A DNA stretch of 19,263 bases, taken from positions 1 to 19,263 of the forward strand of contig DBMM01000138.1 in NCBI GenBank assembly GCA_002298925.1. Direction: 5' to 3'. Shown in pieces: positions 6,886 through 14,302 of the stretch. Numbering within the stretch: position 1 is the stretch's first letter; each line of letters begins with the position of its first letter. A program made the position numbers and the translations under genes. The DNA is from Geobacter sp. UBA698 (GTDB taxonomy: Bacteria > Desulfobacterota > Desulfuromonadia > Geobacterales > Pseudopelobacteraceae). The notes beneath the pieces were generated by a model. That model did no database searches. It was not told the DNA's origin and worked only from the letters and a program-made list of their open reading frames with translations.

Positions 6886-9162
6886 ATGAGTGAATCGATT
6901 ATGCCCAGTGTGGCAAAGACCCCCAGTGCGGAGGAAATCGCACTGATCAAGAAATTCCTAAGTGACACGACTCTCTTTCTTGGGCCGGATCCGGAAATCA
7001 TGCGACGACACGATCTCATGCCGCGCAGTGAAGACGAAGAGGCTGCAATCAACGAGGTCAATGATGTGCATATCACCGCCAAAATCCGTGACCGTGTTCA
7101 GGCTGGTTGTGATGAAGGCTATGAAATGGTTGAAGCGATGGGAGCGGCACCAGGCGCCAAGTGGGGTGACGTCATTACCGGCGTGTACACCGCATCGGGT
7201 GACCTGGCCATTGCCAGTGCCGGTGGGGTGTTGATCTTCTCGACGCTGGTTCATCACCCGATCAAATTTATCATCAAGAACTGGATGAATGACCCGTCGG
7301 TAGGTGTGCGCGAAGGAGATGGTTTCATCCATAACGACTCGCGTTATGGAAATGTCCATAACACCGACCAGAGCATGATCCTGCCGATCTTCTGGGAAGG
7401 AAAGCTGGTCTGCTGGGTCGCCTCGACGGTGCATGAGGGTGAGAACGGCGCCATTGAACCGGGTGGTATGCCTTCCATGGCTGAAACCTCATTCGATGAA
7501 GGCCTCAAAATGAGCCCATTCCGTGTTGTCGAAAACTACGAAATCAAGCGGGATATTTTGACCTTTCTCCAAAACTCGGTTCGTGAGCCCAAGCTTCAGT
7601 ACGAAGATATGAAGGTAAAGCTGTACGCGTGCCTGCGCATCAAACAGAGAGTCGAGGAAACCCTGAAAACAGATGGACCGCAGGCCCTGATTGCCACCCT
7701 CCGCATGTCAATGGAGAACGTAAGAGCCGAAGTTGTTCGCCGCATTAAAGAATGGCCGGACATGACATCAAGAACGTACATCATCCAGGACTCAACCCTG
7801 CGTGAAAACTGCGTGGTGAAGATCAACTGCCAGCTGACCAAAACCGGAGATCGCCTGATATTCGACTTTCGCGGATCAAGTCCGGAATTTACCAACCGTG
7901 CCACCAATACAGTTCTTGCAGGCCTGAAAGGGATGATTGCCCAGATGTTCCTCTGCTACGTCTGGCCTGATCTGCCACGGGGACAAGCGGCGTTTGCTCC
8001 GATCGAAGTGATCACTGATCCGCATTCGATTGTCGACTGCTCCTACGAGGCGCCCAACTCCCAGAGTTTGATGTCGATCTTCACCGGCTTTACTGCGGCT
8101 CAGCATGCCGTGGCGAAATTCCTTTATAGCTGTCCTGAAAAGTACACCAAGGTCCATGCACCAACCTTCAACATGATCAACACGTTTATCTGGGGTGGCG
8201 TTAGCCAGCATGGCGAGACACTTGGCAACCTCTGTGCCGATCTTAACGGCATGGGACATGGAGCTCGTTCGGATATGGATGGTGAACCGGCCTTGGCCCC
8301 GATTTTCGCAACAATGGCGGACATCGGTGAACAGGAGTTGAATGAGGAAGAAGTACCTTTCCTGCAGTTGGTTTCCAAGAAAATGACCAAGGATGCAATT
8401 GCTCCCGGAAAGTACCGTGGTGGCCAGGGCTATACCATGATGGTTGCAACAAAGGACAGCGAACAGTGGGGCTTTATGACTGTTTGCCAAGGCGCAAAAA
8501 TTCCGCCAATGCAGGGCCTGTTCGGCGGGTATTCATGCGGCGCCTACCCGCTGTGCAAAGTTAAGGGTGTCGATGTCTATGACGTGCTGCTCAATGAACC
8601 GGATAAGTTCAAGCATTCTATTGCGGAAATCATGAATGAACAGCCGTTTGAAGATGCTTCATATACTACTCATCACATGGGAATGGGCTTCGAAATATCC
8701 AAACGTGGTGAGATGTTTATGATCTCCCAGGGGGCGGGTGCTGGTTATGGCGACCTCCTGGAACGTGATCCCCATGCGGTGATCAAGGATATCGAGGAGG
8801 GGCTTATTTCAGAGGGGGTCGCAGAAAAGCTCTACAAAGTGAAGTTCGACCACAACACTCTTGCGATAAACCACGAGGCAACCAAGGCCCTCCGCGATAA
8901 AGAGCGCAAGGATCGTATCTCCCGCGGAGTGCCATTCGATAAATTCATAAAGACCTGGAATATGCCTAAGCCACCGTCACATCTGCAGTATTTCGGCTGC
9001 TGGGGTGATGACGTCAGCACGCTGTATGTTGGCAGTCCGGACATTACACGTGACGCTAACAAGCCAAAACCAAATTACATGCGCCACCCGAAAGATGTCC
9101 GCATTGATGAGCTGGAAGCACGACTTGTCGCCTTGGGCGCAATGGGAGATGAAAAGAAATGA
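6886..9162 (+). CDS. Ketone carboxylase large subunit, HyuB/AcxB family
   Basis: A 758-residue hydantoinase B-family protein, the subunit that carries the metal site and carboxylation centre in acetone carboxylase. The family segment equivalent to NDPYxGGTH reads HNDSRYGNVHNTD, with H149, D151, H158 and D161 as candidate metal ligands. A second recognisable block is GKYRGGQGY near residue 507. Its length is close to AcxB (about 775) and to the large acetophenone carboxylase subunits. It starts after AGAGG in a 47-base gap, and its stop overlaps the next start in ATGA (9159-9162), which indicates translational coupling with the epsilon-like subunit. The bound metal (Mn, Zn or Fe in characterised relatives) cannot be read from sequence. 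Confidence 0.9.
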   Translation: MSESIMPSVAKTPSAEEIALIKKFLSDTTLFLGPDPEIMRRHDLMPRSEDEEAAINEVNDVHITAKIRDRVQAGCDEGYEMVEAMGAAPGAKWGDVITGVYTASGDLAIASAGGVLIFSTLVHHPIKFIIKNWMNDPSVGVREGDGFIHNDSRYGNVHNTDQSMILPIFWEGKLVCWVASTVHEGENGAIEPGGMPSMAETSFDEGLKMSPFRVVENYEIKRDILTFLQNSVREPKLQYEDMKVKLYACLRIKQRVEETLKTDGPQALIATLRMSMENVRAEVVRRIKEWPDMTSRTYIIQDSTLRENCVVKINCQLTKTGDRLIFDFRGSSPEFTNRATNTVLAGLKGMIAQMFLCYVWPDLPRGQAAFAPIEVITDPHSIVDCSYEAPNSQSLMSIFTGFTAAQHAVAKFLYSCPEKYTKVHAPTFNMINTFIWGGVSQHGETLGNLCADLNGMGHGARSDMDGEPALAPIFATMADIGEQELNEEEVPFLQLVSKKMTKDAIAPGKYRGGQGYTMMVATKDSEQWGFMTVCQGAKIPPMQGLFGGYSCGAYPLCKVKGVDVYDVLLNEPDKFKHSIAEIMNEQPFEDASYTTHHMGMGFEISKRGEMFMISQGAGAGYGDLLERDPHAVIKDIEEGLISEGVAEKLYKVKFDHNTLAINHEATKALRDKERKDRISRGVPFDKFIKTWNMPKPPSHLQYFGCWGDDVSTLYVGSPDITRDANKPKPNYMRHPKDVRIDELEARLVALGAMGDEKK

Positions 9163-10028
9163 GCAAGAACCTCGCCGATCTTATTGCCGTTGAAAATGCC
9201 CGCGTCAACATCCGAACGTGGATTAAATCCTTTTCCTACACGAAACGCTTACTGGTAGGGGAGTCTGGAGATCCCTGGGAAAGTGCGAGCAAATTCCTTA
9301 CATACTTCTCTCAGGCCCAGGGTTTGCTGAAACCGGATGTTGCGGTGATTGAGGTCGGCGAGCTCTTTGACGCATGGCTGTTGCGTAATCAATCCATTAA
9401 GGCCGAGTTGACAGGAAAGCGCAAGCGTTCCTATCCATTGAGAAAGTTGCTGGAACAGTCCCAGCCACGTGAACTATTGGCTGAAATAATCGAAGCGGTA
9501 TTAGCTCAACTTCGAGGCCAGTTGCCACTGGTATTGTCAATGCCGTCACCCGGTTACTGGCTATGCCGGGCTAACCGGGCGGCTGGTCGTGATGATGCGG
9601 CGCCGGACGGGGATAGCATTGAGGATTCTGCCATTTATCTGGCCGATCTTGCCCGTTCGGTATCCAGTGCCGCAGTCGGAGGACTACTCCTCGAAGAATC
9701 ATTTCCGGATATTGATCTGGGCAGCAGCGATATGGAGCTGTATCGGCCACTGATCAATGTTGCCAAACATTATCGCTGGCCACTGGCTCTACGTATGGGA
9801 GCAGGGAAAGCTGTCGATAACTCCGCGCTACAGGAGATTGACGTGCTGATTGGCGCCGGCAAATTCCCGCATGCCGGTAGTGCCCAGGGTATTGATGTGA
9901 CAAACGTCGTATTTTCAGGGGAACAGATTCCGGAATTATGTCCAACACAATTCTACTTTCTTGATATTCCGAAAGAATCGAAGCCGGAGCATGTTTTGGA
10001 AATTCTGACGAAATTGAAGTCCGCGTAA
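9159..10028 (+). CDS. Probable fifth (epsilon, Apc5-like) subunit of the ketone carboxylase
   Basis: A 289-residue soluble protein (about 32 kDa) without signal peptide or membrane segments. I assign it by size, gene order and its ATGA overlap with the HyuB-like gene. The five-subunit acetophenone carboxylase of Aromatoleum ends with a roughly 34-kDa subunit, which acetone carboxylases lack. Visible features are a mixed alpha/beta pattern, an LPLVLSMPSPGYWL strand-turn, and a region near residues 160-240 with LEESFPDIDLGSSD and ALRMGAGKA that resembles barrel-type folds. I recognise no catalytic motif, so the role is inferred from context. If correct, this protein is what distinguishes the complex from the AcxABC type. 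Confidence 0.7.
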   Translation: MSKNLADLIAVENARVNIRTWIKSFSYTKRLLVGESGDPWESASKFLTYFSQAQGLLKPDVAVIEVGELFDAWLLRNQSIKAELTGKRKRSYPLRKLLEQSQPRELLAEIIEAVLAQLRGQLPLVLSMPSPGYWLCRANRAAGRDDAAPDGDSIEDSAIYLADLARSVSSAAVGGLLLEESFPDIDLGSSDMELYRPLINVAKHYRWPLALRMGAGKAVDNSALQEIDVLIGAGKFPHAGSAQGIDVTNVVFSGEQIPELCPTQFYFLDIPKESKPEHVLEILTKLKSA

Positions 10029-10049
10029 TTCAAAGGGGAGATGCAGGAC

Positions 10050-11324
10050 ATGGAAGAATCAGTGCCGTTGAACAATACCCCGGTATCAGGAGCCGACAGA
10101 CGAATTCCTGTAACGCTGCTCACTGGCTTCTTGGGAGCTGGAAAAACAACTCTTCTTAATAAGTTGCTGCATCATCCCGACATGGCAGGAGCGGCGGTTT
10201 TGATTAATGAGTTTGGAGAAGTCGGTATTGATCATCACTTGGTTGACAAGGTTGATGAATCAATGATGATTCTTGATTCCGGCTGCATCTGCTGCAGTGT
10301 TCAGGGTGACCTGGTCAAGGCCTTGAAAAACCTGGCCCAACGGAGTTCAACACGGGAAATCCCGCCGGTGACTCGCGTTGTAATTGAAACCACCGGACTT
10401 GCCGACCCTGTTCCGGTCATATCAACGCTTACACAGGACTGGTTTGTAGCTGCTCGATACCAGTGTGACGGCGTCATTACGGTTGTAGATGCTACGCACG
10501 CCTTGCAGCAACTTGAACATCACAAGGAAGCCATGCGACAGATTGCAATGGCGGATCGATTGCTGATTACCAAATGTGATCTTGCTAATACCTCATACCG
10601 TAGCGAGCTTGACAGGAGACTGGATGAACTTAATCCCGGCGCGACCAGAATTGAAGTGTACCAAGGCCGGGTCAGTCCAAGCTCGCTTTTCGGATGCGGG
10701 ATTTATTCATCTGCCGGCAAACAGACCAATGTCGCAGCATGGCTGGGAGAAGCACACGTTCAAAACCGTGGAACGATCGCAATAGGTTCCGGCCCTGTCT
10801 TTGTCAGGCGCAAGAAGAGAATTGCGGCATCGCGTACATCCTCTGGAGCCAAGGGACATCATTCTGAGTCAGTCGCAAGTTTTGTGATCAACTTTCCAGA
10901 TCCTGTCCGTTGGTACAACTTCACAGTAACCATGGGGCGGATCCTTCAAAATTACGGTTCCAAAATATTACGGGTTAAGGGTCTCATGAATATTGCCGGT
11001 GATTCGTTGCCGCGAGTAATCCACTGCGTTCAGGATGTGGCTTATCCACCTACCACTCTTGCCAAGTGGCCCGAACAAAGTCTGTTCGAAGATCGGCTAG
11101 GTCGACTGGTCTTTATCACGCGCGACCTGACTGTTGAAGAGGTAGAGACCATTCGTTTTGAACTTTCAGAGCAACAAAACAGAACCAGCGCCACTCTGCC
11201 AAGTATTGCCGCCTGTCCATTTCCAACAAGGTGCTGGTTGGCTCATAACATGAACAGAGGTGGTTCCACTGCCTTCAAGGTTGATGGCTGGAATGTTCAG
11301 GCGATACACCTTCGTTCAAAATAA
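10050..11324 (+). CDS. G3E-family (CobW/COG0523) P-loop GTPase, possible metallochaperone for the carboxylase
   Basis: A 424-residue G3E GTPase. Walker A is GFLGAGKT (residues 26-33), the family metal-binding motif GCICC is at 78-82 (C79, C81, C82), the Walker B-side motif is ETTGLADP and the base-specificity motif is TKCD. The C-terminal CobW domain follows a basic linker (RRKKRIAASR). COG0523 proteins insert or store Zn, Co, Ni or Fe for partner enzymes. Lying directly between carboxylase and lower-pathway genes, it most likely helps load metal into the HyuB-like subunit; that is inference. I chose the ATG at 10050 because GGGGAG (10035-10040) is nine bases upstream; the ATG at 10041 abuts that ribosome site. 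Confidence 0.85.
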   Translation: MEESVPLNNTPVSGADRRIPVTLLTGFLGAGKTTLLNKLLHHPDMAGAAVLINEFGEVGIDHHLVDKVDESMMILDSGCICCSVQGDLVKALKNLAQRSSTREIPPVTRVVIETTGLADPVPVISTLTQDWFVAARYQCDGVITVVDATHALQQLEHHKEAMRQIAMADRLLITKCDLANTSYRSELDRRLDELNPGATRIEVYQGRVSPSSLFGCGIYSSAGKQTNVAAWLGEAHVQNRGTIAIGSGPVFVRRKKRIAASRTSSGAKGHHSESVASFVINFPDPVRWYNFTVTMGRILQNYGSKILRVKGLMNIAGDSLPRVIHCVQDVAYPPTTLAKWPEQSLFEDRLGRLVFITRDLTVEEVETIRFELSEQQNRTSATLPSIAACPFPTRCWLAHNMNRGGSTAFKVDGWNVQAIHLRSK

Positions 11325-11403
11325 CCGGTCGTTCTTCCGAGAACAATCGCCAGATTAAAGTCAAACTAGTTTAGATGCGACATTCTGAGCAAGGAGATTA
11401 CAG
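11325..11403 (+). promoter_or_regulatory. Intergenic gap before the CoA-transferase genes with a small hairpin
   Basis: This 79-base gap contains GTTCT-TCCG-AGAAC (11331-11344), a compact hairpin just after the GTPase stop, and AAGGAG before the start at 11404. No T-run follows the hairpin and no sigma-54 site is seen. It may protect or process the transcript between the carboxylase part and the lower-pathway part, but it could be chance. Confidence 0.3.
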
Positions 11404-12105
11404 ATGAAAGTTCAGAGTTCAATTGAAGAAGCGATTAAGGACATCCAGGACGGGGCCAGCATAATGGTGGGTGGCTTTGGAATAGTTGGTATCCCTGAAA
11501 AGTTGATCGATGGATTGCTACGGAAAGGGACTAAAAACCTGACAATCATATCAAACAACTGCGGCATTGATGATTACGCATTGGGAACACTTCTTTCGAC
11601 AAGACAAATACGGAAGATGGTTGCCTCATATGTAGGCGAAAACAAAGAGTTCGAACGCCAATTTCTGTCCGGTGAATTGGAACTGGAGTTCGTTCCCCAA
11701 GGCACACTGGCTGAGAGGATCAGAGCCGGCGGAGCTGGTATTCCTGCATTTTACACTCCGGCGGGAGTGGGAACCAAGCTGGCCGAAGGGAAGGAGGTGC
11801 GGACTTTTAACGGAAAGGAGTATGTCCTCGAAACCGCACTTACCGCAGACTTTGCATTTGTTAAGGCTCAGGCCGGAGACACTGCCGGCAACCTGGTCTA
11901 CAACAAGACCTCATGCAATTTCAATCCGATGATGGCGGCCGCCGGGAAGATGACTGTGGCCGAGGTTGAGGAATTGCTGGAGGTTGGAAAACTAGATCCT
12001 AACTTTATCCACACCCCCGGGATTTACGTGCAGAGAGTCATCGCATGTTCCGGTTATGAAAAGCGTATTGAACGCAGAACTGTTCGCGCCTCGGGAGGAA
12101 ACTGA
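11404..12105 (+). CDS. scoA: 3-oxoacid CoA-transferase, subunit A
   Basis: A 233-residue family I CoA-transferase alpha subunit (ScoA/AtoD type). The N-terminal glycine-rich segment VGGFGIVGIP (residues 22-31), ISNNCGIDD and the GTLAERIRAGGAGIPAFYTP block are all characteristic. With the B subunit it would move CoA from succinyl-CoA or another acyl-CoA to the 3-oxoacid made by the carboxylase; in acetone metabolism this is acetoacetate to acetoacetyl-CoA. AAGGAG precedes the start. The stop is two bases before the B-subunit start, and GGAGG for that gene lies inside this one. Acetophenone carboxylase operons instead carry a CoA ligase, so this gene argues for an aliphatic substrate. Exact acyl specificity cannot be read. 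Confidence 0.92.
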   Translation: MKVQSSIEEAIKDIQDGASIMVGGFGIVGIPEKLIDGLLRKGTKNLTIISNNCGIDDYALGTLLSTRQIRKMVASYVGENKEFERQFLSGELELEFVPQGTLAERIRAGGAGIPAFYTPAGVGTKLAEGKEVRTFNGKEYVLETALTADFAFVKAQAGDTAGNLVYNKTSCNFNPMMAAAGKMTVAEVEELLEVGKLDPNFIHTPGIYVQRVIACSGYEKRIERRTVRASGGN

Positions 12106-12107
12106 CC

Positions 12108-12767
12108 ATGTCATTAACCAGAGAGCAGATTGCGCAACGTGCCGCCCAGGAAATAGAAAGCGGCTTTTATGTGAACTTGGGTATCGGCATTCCTACACTG
12201 GTTGCCAACTTTATCCCCAAGGACAAGCACGTGGTCTTGCAGTCGGAAAACGGCTTGCTCGGGATCGGCCCCTATCCGACGGAAGCAGAGGTGGATCCGG
12301 AATTGATAAATGCCGGCAAGGAGACCATCACGATGACAGCGGGCGCCAGTGTCTTCAGTAGTGCCGAATCATTCGCCATGATCCGCGGTGGCCACATAAA
12401 CCTGTCCATTCTGGGCGGCATGGAAGTTTCGGTTGGCGGAGACCTGGCCAACTGGGTGGTGCCCGGCAAGATGGTGAAAGGTCCCGGGGGCGCCATGGAT
12501 CTGGTCCATGGGGCGCAGCGGGTCGTAGTGATCATGGAACACTGCAGCAAGAACGGCCAGCCCAAGATAGTGGACAGTTGTTCGCTTCCGCTGACGGGCA
12601 AAGGAGTAGTAAATCGTATCATTACTGACATGGCGGTCATCGATGTTGCTGAAACCGGTTTAGTGCTGAAGGAAATCGCTCATGGTTATACGGTTGAAGA
12701 CGTTCAACGTGTTACCGGCCCAAAACTGAGTATTGATTCGCAGCTAAAGGCTGTTGCTGTGCTCTAG
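12108..12767 (+). CDS. scoB: 3-oxoacid CoA-transferase, subunit B
   Basis: A 219-residue beta subunit of a family I CoA-transferase. The catalytic glutamate sits in SENGLLGIGP (E47), the residue that forms the glutamyl-CoA thioester in this family. NLGIGIPT near residue 23 and the GGMEVSVGGDLANW block also fit ScoB/AtoA. It is coupled to subunit A by a two-base gap. The product of the pair is the 3-oxoacyl-CoA substrate of the thiolase encoded 31 bases downstream. Confidence 0.93.
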   Translation: MSLTREQIAQRAAQEIESGFYVNLGIGIPTLVANFIPKDKHVVLQSENGLLGIGPYPTEAEVDPELINAGKETITMTAGASVFSSAESFAMIRGGHINLSILGGMEVSVGGDLANWVVPGKMVKGPGGAMDLVHGAQRVVVIMEHCSKNGQPKIVDSCSLPLTGKGVVNRIITDMAVIDVAETGLVLKEIAHGYTVEDVQRVTGPKLSIDSQLKAVAVL

Positions 12768-12798
12768 CTCAAGCATCAAAAAATCTGAGAGGTGAAAA

Positions 12799-13962
12799 AT
12801 GCGTAGTGTATCCGTTGTTGGTATAGGCGAGACCAAGATAGGTAGATTTCCGGATAAGTCACTGAGAAGTTTGATCCTGGAAGCGGGTTCAAAGGCCATC
12901 GATGATACCGGTATCGGCAGAGAGGATATTGGCGCCCTCTTCATGAGCAACTTTAACGCGCAATCCTTTTCCGGTCAGGGACATTTGGGACCTCTGACTT
13001 CCGAAGTTCTGGGACTGGGGAACATCCCAACGATCCGGATTGAAGGGGCGTGTGCTTCTGGCAGTCTGGCTTTCAGGCAGGCTTTGAGCGCAGTTGCGTC
13101 AGGCATGTACGACGTTGTGCTGGTCGGTGGCGTGGAAAAGATGAGCCATCAGTCAACCGAAGCAATAACCGCGGGCCTTGCCGGCGCTTCGGACATGGAT
13201 CTTGAAGCTGGTCTTGGGGCCACATTCCCTTCCATCTTTGCCATGATCGCCAATCGGTATTTCCACGAATTCGGCAATGTGCGCGAGGAGATGGCCATGT
13301 GCGCGGTGCAGAACCACGAGAACGCCCTGCTTAATCCCGATGCTCAGATGCAGAAGAGGATTACCGTGGAGCAGGTAAAGAACGGCTTGCCGATAGCCCA
13401 TCCGTTCACGATTTACGACTGCTCTCTGGTCTCGGACGGTGCCGCGTTTGTGGTTTTGGCCGCAACCGATGTGGCAAAAGCGGTCTCTCGTAAGCGCCTG
13501 GTGGAGGTAGTCGGCTGTGGCCAGGCTGGGGATACGTTGACCCTGTCTTCCAAGAAGAGCATGACAACTTTTTCAGCTACCGTGCAGGCAGCACAACAGG
13601 CCTATGCCATGGCGGGAATCACACCCTCGCAGATCGATCTGGCAGAGGTGCATGACTGCTTCACCATCACACAAATCATCAATAGCGAGGACTTGGGCTT
13701 CTTTGCCAAGGGAGCCGGGGCGCTTGCCGTTGCAGAAGGGAAAACCGCTGCCAATGGCCAGATTCCGATCAACGTGAGCGGCGGGTTAAAAGCCAAGGGC
13801 CATCCGATCGGGGCAACCGGTCTCAGTCAAATTTACGAAATAGTCACCCAGTTGCGGGGGGATGGTGACGCGCGACAGCTAAAGAAAGCCGATATTGGCT
13901 TGACTCACAACATCGGGGGCACTGCAGCCACCTGCGTTGTCAGTATTTTCCGGGGGAGGTAG
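12799..13962 (+). CDS. Thiolase of the SCP2/archaeal type (3-oxoacyl-CoA thiolase)
   Basis: A 387-residue thiolase. The nucleophilic cysteine is C85 in EGACASGS, and the other active-site elements are H285 in HDCF, H335 in KGHPIGATG and a late cysteine, C379, in ATCVV. The HDCF signature and the partnership with a DUF35 protein mark it as the SCP2-like class found in archaea and in many degradation clusters, not the bacterial PhaA/AtoB class. It would cleave acetoacetyl-CoA to two acetyl-CoA, or a longer 3-oxoacyl-CoA to acetyl-CoA plus acyl-CoA. GAGG lies before the start. The stop is four bases before the OB-fold gene. All catalytic residues appear present. The HMG-CoA synthase that joins this pair in archaea is absent here. 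Confidence 0.9.
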   Translation: MRSVSVVGIGETKIGRFPDKSLRSLILEAGSKAIDDTGIGREDIGALFMSNFNAQSFSGQGHLGPLTSEVLGLGNIPTIRIEGACASGSLAFRQALSAVASGMYDVVLVGGVEKMSHQSTEAITAGLAGASDMDLEAGLGATFPSIFAMIANRYFHEFGNVREEMAMCAVQNHENALLNPDAQMQKRITVEQVKNGLPIAHPFTIYDCSLVSDGAAFVVLAATDVAKAVSRKRLVEVVGCGQAGDTLTLSSKKSMTTFSATVQAAQQAYAMAGITPSQIDLAEVHDCFTITQIINSEDLGFFAKGAGALAVAEGKTAANGQIPINVSGGLKAKGHPIGATGLSQIYEIVTQLRGDGDARQLKKADIGLTHNIGGTAATCVVSIFRGR

Positions 13963-13966
13963 AGAA

Positions 13967-14200
13967 ATGGAGAAGCGCGGAACAATATACACCCATTCAG
14001 TCGTGCATAGCGGCACAGAAGCTTTTCAGAATGTAACGCCCTACGTATTAGCAGTGGTGGAAGCAAACCGGACAAAACGGATGGCGCGTGTCGAAGGTCA
14101 TACGGATATGACAGATATCACCATCGGTATGGAGGTGACGTTTTTGAAGAATGATGAGAACGGGGATCCCGTATACACCTTTGCCAAGCTTTCATCCTGA
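13967..14200 (+). CDS. DUF35 OB-fold protein, thiolase partner (no zinc ribbon)
   Basis: A 77-residue protein matching the OB-fold half of DUF35 proteins: the family pattern GxIYTHSVVH...PYVLAVVE is followed by IGMEVTFL and a C-terminal strand. Typical DUF35 proteins are about 130 residues and begin with a cysteine-rich rubredoxin-like zinc finger; this one has no cysteine at all, so that half is missing. In archaea the DUF35 protein bridges the thiolase active site and channels CoA intermediates; here it likely forms a complex with the thiolase encoded four bases upstream. The start at 13967 has GGGGGAGG at ideal distance; an earlier in-frame start at 13937 would lie inside the thiolase gene and is unlikely. 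Confidence 0.8.
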   Translation: MEKRGTIYTHSVVHSGTEAFQNVTPYVLAVVEANRTKRMARVEGHTDMTDITIGMEVTFLKNDENGDPVYTFAKLSS

Positions 14201-14302
14201 TGTGTGAGTTTTCTGTTTAATAACGGCATACAACAGGTTTGGTCTGGTTGGTTTCCAACTGCAAAATAATTTGCAGCATTACGTTCGATGAGGAGAATTG
14301 AA
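14201..14302 (+). promoter_or_regulatory. Gap before the dehydrogenase gene with a perfect hairpin
   Basis: CTGCAAA-ATAA-TTTGCAG (14259-14276) is a perfect seven-base-pair inverted repeat ending 26 bases before the chosen dehydrogenase start and close to its ribosome site AGGAG (14291-14295). It could be an operator, an RNA hairpin limiting translation, or a processing site. No T-run follows, and I see no clear sigma-54 or sigma-70 promoter in the gap. Confidence 0.4.

Noticed and set aside
7876..8490. 204-codon minus-strand frame opposite the HyuB-like gene
   Set aside because: Antisense shadow with no ribosome site and no family signal.
12056..12361. 101-codon plus-strand frame across the junction of the CoA-transferase genes
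   Set aside because: Overlaps both subunit genes out of frame, and both of those carry clear family motifs.
14242..14262. Possible sigma-54 promoter before the dehydrogenase (GGTTTCCAACTGC)
   Set aside because: GG and GC are nine bases apart instead of ten, and the rest of the consensus is poor.
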